Source: Alistipes sp. (lineage in GTDB: Bacteria > Bacteroidota > Bacteroidia > Bacteroidales > Rikenellaceae). From it: a stretch of 64,000 nucleotides of DNA. The DNA is taken from NCBI GenBank assembly GCA_022511345.1, contig JAFLRR010000008.1, positions 1-64,000 on the forward strand. The letters run 5' to 3'. The notes beneath the pieces were generated by a model. The model did not search any database. It saw only the letters and a program-made list of their open reading frames with translations, and was not told the DNA's origin. The position numbers and the translations under genes are program-made. Below are positions 57,967-64,000 of this stretch, piece by piece (within the stretch, counting starts at the first letter, position 1; each line of letters opens with the position of its first letter).

Positions 57967-59391
57967 CTATGCGCCGGCCTGGTCGCGGCGGCGGAGTCCG
58001 TACTCTGCAGCCAGGCGCTCCATCATGGCGCTGGCTTCTTCGTAGCGGTTGGGTATCTCGCCGTCGAGGATGGCGTTCTTGATGCGCTCCTTGATTTCGC
58101 CTATTATGGCGCAGGGGCCGATGTCGTAGGTCTGCATGATGGTTTGGCCAGTGACTGGCGGCTGGAAGTTGCGGATGCGGTCGCGCTCCTCCAGATCCTT
58201 CATCTTGCGGCGCACCAGCTCGAAGTTGGCCATGTAGCGTTTGACCTTGGTGTCGATGCCCGAGGTTATGTCGGCCTCGCAGAGGGTCATGAGCTTGTCG
58301 ACGTCGTCGCCGGCCTCGAAAAGCAGTCGCCGCACGGCCGAGTCGGTGACCATATCCTCCGACAGTATTATGGGGCGCAGATGCAGGAAGACCATCTTCT
58401 GGACGAACTTCATGTGTTCGTTCATGGGCAGCTTCAGGCGGCGGAAGAGCGCCGGAACCATCTTCGAGCCCAGCACTTCGTGGGAGTGGAACGTCCAGCC
58501 GACATGGGGGTCGTAGGCCTTGGTCAGGGGTTTGGCTATGTCGTGCATGACGGCGGCCCAGCGAAGCCACAAATCGTCGGAGCGGCGGGCGACATTGTCG
58601 AGAACCTTGAGCGTGTGGTCGAAGTTGTCCTTGTGGGCATGCGCTCCGCGGCGCTCGACCCCTTTCAGAGCGTGCAACTCGGGAAATATCAGCTCCAGCA
58701 GGCCCGTGAGCTCGAGCAGGCGGAAGCCGATCGAGGGGGCCGGCGAGGCGACGATTTTGTTGAGTTCGGCGGCGATTCTCTCGCCCGACACTATGCGTAT
58801 GCGTTCGCGGTTGCGGGCGATGGCGTCGAAAGTCTGTTCCTCGATGTCGAAGCCCAGCTGCGAGGCGAACCTCACGGCCCGCATCATGCGCAGCGGGTCG
58901 TCGGAGAAGGTTATGTCGGGGTCGCAGGGGGTGCGGATGATGCAGTCGTCGAGATCGTCCATGCCGCCGAAGGGGTCGACCAGTTCGCCGAAGTCCTCCT
59001 CGTTGAGCGACCAGGCCAGGGCGTTGATGGTGAAGTCGCGACGCCGCTGGTCGTCCTCGAGGGTGCCGGCCTCGACGTGGGGTTTGCGCGAATCGCGGCT
59101 GTAGGATTCGCGGCGTGCGCCGACGAACTCGATCTCCATGCCGTCGGCGCGCAGCATGGCCGTGCCGAAGGTTTTGAAGACGGATACCTTGGTGCGCAGC
59201 TCGGCGGCCAGGGCCTCGGCAATCTCTATGCCGCTGCCCGTGACCACTATGTCGATGTCGGTCGAGGGCCGGCGAAGATACCAGTCGCGGACATAGCCCC
59301 CGATGACGAATGCGCGCATGTCGAGCCTCTCGGCTATGCGGGATATGCGGCCGAATACGGGCCGCGAAAGAGGACTCTGCTTATCGGACAT
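57967..59391 (-). CDS. cca: CCA-adding enzyme / tRNA nucleotidyltransferase with HD domain
   Basis: The 474-residue protein has a class II nucleotidyltransferase head (VIGGYVRDWYLRRPSTDIDIVV, DxD; RRRDFTINAL), a tRNA-binding neck and an HD phosphohydrolase-like domain (about 245-365, with KDNFDHTLKVLDN and AVMHDIAKP). It adds or repairs the CCA end, needed here because none of the three tRNA genes encodes CCA. It overlaps the SGNH hydrolase gene by 11 bases and ends just before the dxs promoter. Confidence 0.93.
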   Translation of the reverse strand: MSDKQSPLSRPVFGRISRIAERLDMRAFVIGGYVRDWYLRRPSTDIDIVVTGSGIEIAEALAAELRTKVSVFKTFGTAMLRADGMEIEFVGARRESYSRDSRKPHVEAGTLEDDQRRRDFTINALAWSLNEEDFGELVDPFGGMDDLDDCIIRTPCDPDITFSDDPLRMMRAVRFASQLGFDIEEQTFDAIARNRERIRIVSGERIAAELNKIVASPAPSIGFRLLELTGLLELIFPELHALKGVERRGAHAHKDNFDHTLKVLDNVARRSDDLWLRWAAVMHDIAKPLTKAYDPHVGWTFHSHEVLGSKMVPALFRRLKLPMNEHMKFVQKMVFLHLRPIILSEDMVTDSAVRRLLFEAGDDVDKLMTLCEADITSGIDTKVKRYMANFELVRRKMKDLEERDRIRNFQPPVTGQTIMQTYDIGPCAIIGEIKERIKNAILDGEIPNRYEEASAMMERLAAEYGLRRRDQAGA

Positions 59392-60028
59392 ACTCCTTTA
59401 CGGTGTCACGCCAGAGCAGGTAGCCGCTGCCCATCAGATGCAGACCGTCGTTGGTGTAATCGCTGTTCAGCAGACCCTGCGCATCGGAGAGAACGGAGTG
59501 CAGGTCGATGTAGACGATGCCCTTGTCGGAGCACATGGCGCGCAGCAGCTCGTTGGTGCGCACTATCAGCTCGTTCTTGTTGACCACACGGTTCGAGTAG
59601 CCATCGATGTTGGGGTTGACGGGCAGGATGCTCTGCACGTAGAACTTCGTGCGGGGCGACTCGGAGGCGAAGCGGTCGACGATTTTGGTTATGTCGGCGA
59701 CTATATCCTCGGGGGTGCGTCCTGCCGAGAGGTCGTTGGTGCCTATCATGAGGAAGAGCTTGCGCGGATGACCCGAGACGATGGGATCCAGGCGGTCGAA
59801 CATCCAGTCGGCGCGGTCGGCGCTGATGCCGCGGTTCTTGATGTGCTTGCAGCCGAAGAGTTCGGCCCACTCGCCGCCGTCGGTGATGCTGTTGCCGAGA
59901 AATACCACGTCGCGGCCGGTTATGGGAAGCGCTTCGAAGAGCGAACGCTTCTGATAGTTGTAGCGGCTCTGCGCGCAGAGGGGCAGTACGGCCGCAAGGG
60001 CGATGAGTGTTGCGATGAGTCGTTTCAT
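59381..60028 (-). CDS. Exported SGNH/GDSL hydrolase
   Basis: The 215-residue protein has a signal peptide (MKRLIATLIALAAVLPLCA) and the four SGNH blocks: VFLGNSITDG (Ser), an Asn/Gly block (NRGISAD), MIGTNDLSAG and DGLHLMGSGY (Asp-His). It is likely a lipase or carbohydrate esterase acting in the periplasm; the substrate is unknown. It lies 13 bases after pdxJ and overlaps cca. Confidence 0.87.
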   Translation of the reverse strand: MKRLIATLIALAAVLPLCAQSRYNYQKRSLFEALPITGRDVVFLGNSITDGGEWAELFGCKHIKNRGISADRADWMFDRLDPIVSGHPRKLFLMIGTNDLSAGRTPEDIVADITKIVDRFASESPRTKFYVQSILPVNPNIDGYSNRVVNKNELIVRTNELLRAMCSDKGIVYIDLHSVLSDAQGLLNSDYTNDGLHLMGSGYLLWRDTVKEYVR

Positions 60029-60041
60029 AATCGTGATGTTT

Positions 60042-60764
60042 TTATTGTTGCGAAGGAATGCAGCGCAGGTAGAGCGCTACGGTGTTTTCCAGTCCGTAGT
60101 AGAGTGCGTCGCATATGAGCGCGTGGCCTATCGACACCTCGTCGGTGTGGGGTATGCACTCCAGGTAGTAGCGCAGGTTGTCGAGGTCAAGGTCGTGGCC
60201 GGCGTTGAGTCCCAGGGCGCAGTCGCGGGCCGCGGCGGCAGCCTCGATATAGGGTGCGACGGCACGCTGGGGCGAGTCGCGGAATATGCGGGCGTAGGAC
60301 TCGGTGTAGAGCTCCACGCGGTCGGCGCCGCAGAGCTTCGCGCCCTCGACCATGCGGGGGTCGGGGTCGACGAATATCGATGTGCGGATGCCCGCCTCGC
60401 GGAAACGGGCGCAGATGTCGGTCAGAAAGCTGCGGTGAACGATGGTGTCCCAGCCGGCGCTGGAGGTGAGGGCGTCGGGAGCGTCGGGAACGAGAGTCAC
60501 CTGCGCGGGCCTTACCTGCTCGACAAGGGCGTTGAATGCCGGAACGGGATTGCCCTCGACATTGAGCTCGGTGGTGAGCACCTGCCTGAGCTGCCGAACG
60601 TCGTCGTGGCGGATGTGGCGGGCGTCGGGTCGCGGATGGACCGTGATGCCGTGGGCGCCGAAACGTTCGATGTCGAGTGCTGCGCGTATGAGGTCGGGAC
60701 GGTTTCCGCCCCGCGAGTTGCGCACCACGGCAATCTTGTTTATGTTCACACTCAACTTTGTCAT
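60042..60764 (-). CDS. pdxJ: Pyridoxine 5'-phosphate synthase
   Basis: The 240-residue TIM barrel closes the pyridoxine ring from 1-deoxyxylulose 5-phosphate and 3-amino-1-hydroxyacetone phosphate. Motifs: SVNINKIAVVRNSRGG at the start, GITVHPRPDARHI, LNVEGNP, GLNAGHDLDL and EVSIGHALICDAL. ATG 60764 is used; the frame's first start (60791) is inside the promoter. Dxs, three genes on, supplies its substrate. The promoter faces that of nadK. Confidence 0.95.
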   Translation of the reverse strand: MTKLSVNINKIAVVRNSRGGNRPDLIRAALDIERFGAHGITVHPRPDARHIRHDDVRQLRQVLTTELNVEGNPVPAFNALVEQVRPAQVTLVPDAPDALTSSAGWDTIVHRSFLTDICARFREAGIRTSIFVDPDPRMVEGAKLCGADRVELYTESYARIFRDSPQRAVAPYIEAAAAARDCALGLNAGHDLDLDNLRYYLECIPHTDEVSIGHALICDALYYGLENTVALYLRCIPSQQ

Positions 60765-60773
60765 AAAAATAGT

Positions 60774-60796
60774 TATCTTTGCTTCGGACAAAGTTA
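60774..60796. promoter_or_regulatory. Overlapping divergent promoters of nadK and pdxJ
   Basis: TATCTTTG (60774-60781, plus) drives nadK and TAACTTTG (60789-60796, minus) drives pdxJ, 7 bases apart and facing each other. Each start site lies beside the other box, so they should compete. Confidence 0.62.
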
Positions 60797-60819
60797 TTCA
60801 ATTTTTTCGTAAAACCGCC

Positions 60820-61698
60820 ATGAAAATCCTACTCTTTTCGCGTGCAGGCATCCGCCATTCGGCCGACGAGGTGCGCCGCATATTCGCCGCGGCCGAAAAA
60901 TGCGGCTTCTCAGTTGCCGTAAACGAGGAGTTTGCGCCCGTGGCCGAGACGCTGACGGGAGTGAGCATTCCTGTCGAAGCACGCTACGGCTCGCGTGTGG
61001 AGCCGGCTGGCGAGGAGTCGGTGATGCTCTGCTACGGCGGCGACGGCACGCTGCTCGAGGGGGCTGCGCGTCTTGACGGGGCGCCGGTGCCCGTAGCCGG
61101 TATAAACTCCGGACGGCTCGGCTTTCTGACGAGCGCCCCGGAGCGCGGAATAGAGGATATATTCGAGTCGATACGCACCCGTACCCTGCGCATCGAGGAG
61201 CGTTCGATGCTGGCCGCGAGCGGCGGATTCGAGTCGGGCGGCGGAGTGCGCTATGCACTGAACGAGATTTCGGTCCAGCGGGCCGGAGCCACGATGATAT
61301 CGGTCGAGGTGCGCGTGGACGGCGAACCGGTGGCCACATGCCACGGCGACGGCACGGTGATTTCGACCCCCACGGGCTCCACGGCCTACTCGCTGAGCGC
61401 CGGAGGTCCGGTTGTGGCGCCGCAGTGCCGCTGTCTGGTGATCTCGCCCGTGGCGCCTCACAACCTGACGATGAGGCCGGTAGTGGTGCCCGACGACAGC
61501 CGCATATCGCTGCGGCTCCTGTCGTCGGCCGAAAAGGCTTTCTGTTCGGCCGACAACCGCTCGGAGAGGCTGCTGCCGAATGCCGAGATAGAGATTGCCA
61601 GGGCCGACAGACGAATTTTTCTGGTGGTGCCGCACAATATATCATTCTACGACACGTTACGAAACAAGATGATGTGGGGCCTCGATGCCCGGGGCTGA
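60820..61698 (+). CDS. nadK: NAD kinase
   Basis: The 292-residue protein phosphorylates NAD to NADP. It has CYGGDGTLLEGA (GGDGT, about 72-76), GINSGRLGFL, ALNEISVQR and DGTVISTPTGSTAYSLSAGGP, all family blocks. ATG 60820 follows the TATCTTTG box; the longer frame to 60442 lies over pdxJ. Confidence 0.95.
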   Translation: MKILLFSRAGIRHSADEVRRIFAAAEKCGFSVAVNEEFAPVAETLTGVSIPVEARYGSRVEPAGEESVMLCYGGDGTLLEGAARLDGAPVPVAGINSGRLGFLTSAPERGIEDIFESIRTRTLRIEERSMLAASGGFESGGGVRYALNEISVQRAGATMISVEVRVDGEPVATCHGDGTVISTPTGSTAYSLSAGGPVVAPQCRCLVISPVAPHNLTMRPVVVPDDSRISLRLLSSAEKAFCSADNRSERLLPNAEIEIARADRRIFLVVPHNISFYDTLRNKMMWGLDARG

Positions 61699-61783
61699 GC
61701 GCAGCGGCGGCAGGAGTATGCCGTGCGGCGGGCCGCGGATAGCAAAATGGGCCTCGGAATCGGCGGATTATGAAAAAATTCGC

Positions 61784-61791
61784 TATATTTG
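61784..61791 (+). promoter_or_regulatory. -7 box just before uppS
   Basis: TATATTTG ends 9 bases before the uppS ATG, giving a leader of only a few bases. No -33 TTTG at the standard distance. Confidence 0.55.
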
Positions 61792-61800
61792 CAACCTGCT

Positions 61801-62514
61801 ATGGAGCGACGAAAAACCGTACCGCAACACGTAGCCGTGATAATGGACGGCAACGGCCGCTGGGCCGAACAGCGCGGCAAAGAGCGTTATTACGGTCATT
61901 TGCAGGGCGTTGAGTCGGTTCGCGCGGTGATCCGCGCAGCGATGCGCAACGGTGTCGGTGTTCTGACGCTCTACGCCTTTTCGACCGAAAACTGGGGCCG
62001 TCCGGCCAAGGAGGTCGAGGCGCTCATGGACATTCTCTGCCGCTCGATTGCGGCTGAGACGCCCGAACTTTGCAAGCAGGGCGTGAAGGTGCGCATCCTC
62101 GGGGACCGCAAACCCTTCTCGCCGCACGTGCTTGAGCACCTCGAACGAATCGAGACCGAGACGGCGGCCGGTGAGCGGCTGACGTTGCAGCTGGCGCTGA
62201 ACTACTCGTCGCGCAGCGAGATAACGGCTGCCGTGAGGAGTCTGGCGGCGAAGGTGGCCGAGGGTTCTCTGCTGCCTGAGCAGATCGACGAGAGCACCCT
62301 GTCGGATGCCCTCTACACGGCCGGGAGTCCCGACCCCGACCTGGTGATTCGCACCAGCGGAGAGTGCCGCCTGAGCAACTTTCTGCTGTGGCAGGCGTCG
62401 TATGCCGAGCTCTACTTCACCGAGGTGTTGTGGCCCGACTTCGGCGAGCGGGAGTTCGACATGGCCATAGAGGCCTATGCCCGACGCGAGAGACGCTTCG
62501 GGCTTGTTAAATGA
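61801..62514 (+). CDS. uppS: Isoprenyl transferase (undecaprenyl diphosphate synthase)
   Basis: The 237-residue cis-prenyltransferase has HVAVIMDGNGRWAEQRG (catalytic Asp), YAFSTENWGRP, LALNYSSRSE and DLVIRTSGECRLSNFLLWQ. It makes the C55 lipid carrier for peptidoglycan and surface polysaccharide. ATG 61801 is chosen over TTG 61789, which lies inside the TATATTTG box. It is 27 bases before bamA, a pairing common in Bacteroidota. Confidence 0.95.
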   Translation: MERRKTVPQHVAVIMDGNGRWAEQRGKERYYGHLQGVESVRAVIRAAMRNGVGVLTLYAFSTENWGRPAKEVEALMDILCRSIAAETPELCKQGVKVRILGDRKPFSPHVLEHLERIETETAAGERLTLQLALNYSSRSEITAAVRSLAAKVAEGSLLPEQIDESTLSDALYTAGSPDPDLVIRTSGECRLSNFLLWQASYAELYFTEVLWPDFGEREFDMAIEAYARRERRFGLVK

Positions 62515-62541
62515 GATTAATTTGAAATACGAGAGTTTCAG

Positions 62542-64000
62542 ATGAGATATTTTTGGAGATTTGTTCCTCTGTTCGCCGCGGCGCTGATGCTTCAGACGGG
62601 AGCATTCGCCCAGCAGGCCGACTCGCTCGCCTCGCAGGCCGTGCAGCCAGTCGCCGGGACTGAATCGGAAGAGGAGCAACCGTCATTCGACCCAGATGCG
62701 GCTCCGCTGATGGAGTTCGCGGCAGATGCCGCGCCGGGCAAATACTTTGTGCGCAAAATTACGCTTCACGGCGCCGACCACGTGAACCACTCGCTGCTCA
62801 AGTCGTCGACCGGACTTATCGAGGGCGATTCGATATATCTGCCCAGCAGCTACATATCCAACGTAATATCGCAAATCTGGAATACGAGCTACTTCGCCGA
62901 CGTTAAGGTCGGAGCCTCGATTGACGGCGAGAATCTCGACCTGGAGATATTCCTCAAGGAGCGTCCGCGCGTGAACAAGTGGAACTTCGAGGGTATTCCC
63001 AAGGGCAGGCAGAAGGACCTGCTCGAGAAGCTCAAGCTGCGCCGCAACACCGACCTGTCTGACTATGTCATAGACAAGAACAAGAAGCTCATAACCGAAT
63101 ACTTCAGCGACAAGGGCTTCCGCAACACCACCGTCGATGCCCGCATCGAGAACGACCCGCGAATCGAGGGCATGGTCAACGTGACATTCGTCATAGACCG
63201 CAAGTCGAAGGTCAAAATCGGCGAGATCACATTCGCCGGCAACGAGCAGTTCGACGACAAGCGTCTGCGCCGTACCTTTAAGAAGACGCACCAGAAGAGC
63301 ATCAACTTCTTCCGCGGCGCCAAGCTCAACGAGGACGATTACGAGGAGGACAAGAACCTTCTGATAGACTTCTACAACTCGAAGGGTTTCCGCAACGCAG
63401 CCGTGATAAGCGACTCGATATACCCCATAAACGACAAGCGCATAGGCATCAAGGTCAACGTGTCGGAGGGTAACATGTACTACATCCGCAACGTGTCGTG
63501 GGTCGGCAACTCGATATACACCACCGATGAGCTGGAGCGAATGTTCAATGTCCACACCGGCGACCTGTACGACAAAAAGTCGATGCACAAGCGCCTGGGT
63601 ATAGGCCGCGAGGAGAATCCCGAGGATATGTCGATCAAGTCGATGTATCAGAACAACGGCTATCTGATGTCGCAGATAGACCCGGCGGAAATAATCATTG
63701 GCAATGACTCCATAGACCTCGAAATCAGAATATTCGAGGGTAAGCAGTTCAGGATAAACAAGGTCGATATATCGGGCAACGTCCGCGTCGACGACGAGGT
63801 GATACGGCGCGAGCTGTACACCCATCCGGGCGAGTTGTACAACCGCCAGCTGCTGATGCAGACCATCCGCACGCTCGGCTCGATGGGCCACTTCGACCCC
63901 GAGCACATCATGCCCGACATCAAGCCCGTGTCCAACGAGCTGGTCGATATATCGTGGCCGCTGGAGGAGACGCCGAGCGACCAGTTCAACATCGCGGGAG
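62542..64000 (+). CDS. bamA: Outer membrane assembly factor BamA (5' part)
   Basis: At least 486 codons are open to the window edge. A signal peptide (MRYFWRFVPLFAAALMLQTGAFA) and an acidic linker (about 26-65) precede tandem POTRA domains, recognisable by repeated segments such as YFSDKGFRNTTVDARI, KVKIGEITFAGNEQFDD, YNSKGFRNAAVI, YYIRNVSWVGNSIYTTDEL and FRINKVDISGNVRVDDEVI. BamA folds beta-barrel proteins into the outer membrane. The barrel domain should lie beyond 64000. Confidence 0.95.
   Translation, partial: MRYFWRFVPLFAAALMLQTGAFAQQADSLASQAVQPVAGTESEEEQPSFDPDAAPLMEFAADAAPGKYFVRKITLHGADHVNHSLLKSSTGLIEGDSIYLPSSYISNVISQIWNTSYFADVKVGASIDGENLDLEIFLKERPRVNKWNFEGIPKGRQKDLLEKLKLRRNTDLSDYVIDKNKKLITEYFSDKGFRNTTVDARIENDPRIEGMVNVTFVIDRKSKVKIGEITFAGNEQFDDKRLRRTFKKTHQKSINFFRGAKLNEDDYEEDKNLLIDFYNSKGFRNAAVISDSIYPINDKRIGIKVNVSEGNMYYIRNVSWVGNSIYTTDELERMFNVHTGDLYDKKSMHKRLGIGREENPEDMSIKSMYQNNGYLMSQIDPAEIIIGNDSIDLEIRIFEGKQFRINKVDISGNVRVDDEVIRRELYTHPGELYNRQLLMQTIRTLGSMGHFDPEHIMPDIKPVSNELVDISWPLEETPSDQFNIAG

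Overview
This window is chromosomal DNA from a GC-rich member of the Bacteroidales, most likely Alistipes-like (Rikenellaceae); the genus is inference. The evidence is the Bacteroidota promoter form (TTTG, about 20 bases, TAnnTTTG) in front of many genes and all three tRNAs, the absence of clear Shine-Dalgarno sequences, Bacteroidota gene families (GldH, RicT, EF-G2, the glycogen synthase/phosphorylase fusion, GH57, lipoprotein peptidases, MqnD) and compact operons with 4-base ATGA overlaps. No phage, insertion sequence or CRISPR array was seen.

Layout. 1-1000: the end of an unknown gene, then about 900 bases without a convincing protein gene, holding (AATTnnT)n heptamer arrays and a candidate structured RNA of about 390 nt on the minus strand with its own promoter and terminator. 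1-6.4 kb (minus): EF-G2, then pyrD-cinA-mqnD; a repeat pair fills the cinA/mqnD gap. 6.6-17 kb (plus): hemW, then a four-gene glycogen operon. 17-22 kb (minus): queH, a Na/Ca exchanger, an EamA transporter, trmB, gldH and ricT. 22-29 kb (minus): a MATE exporter, a DNA-repair methyltransferase, dipeptidyl peptidase IV, a conserved unknown, a LysM glucosaminidase and a membrane protein of unknown role. 29.3-31.5 kb: rubrerythrin, aquaporin, an AT-richer gap with a nested-hairpin element, and tRNA-Arg. 31.5-41 kb: two M3 peptidases, rsmE with paired chromate-transporter halves, panCD, and dipeptidyl peptidase III. 41-45 kb: dnaG, hpt-queE-ftsB-like, tRNA-Ser. 45-52 kb (plus): an aldo/keto reductase, a DUF4861-like protein and a pectin set (GH28, CE12-CE8 fusion, GH105). 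52-54.5 kb: an LEA-like 11-mer repeat protein, a GlsB/YeaQ membrane protein, a cysteine-desulfidase-like enzyme and tRNA-Leu. 54.6-64 kb: miaA, a TnpR-passenger-like protein, dxs, cca, an SGNH hydrolase and pdxJ on minus; nadK, uppS and the 5' part of bamA on plus.

How the genes work together. Three modules stand out: glycogen synthesis and breakdown in one operon, with enzymes carrying Lys/Ala-rich tails; a set of exported dipeptide-releasing peptidases (DPP IV, DPP III, two Dcp-like M3 enzymes), suggesting peptide feeding; and a small pectin/rhamnogalacturonan unit without SusC/SusD in view. The most unusual items are the candidate 390-nt RNA, the heptamer repeats that reach into cinA and abut mqnD, a PyrD homologue lacking the catalytic serine, EF-G2 without the catalytic histidine, palindromic or overlapping divergent promoters, and near-leaderless dnaG and uppS.
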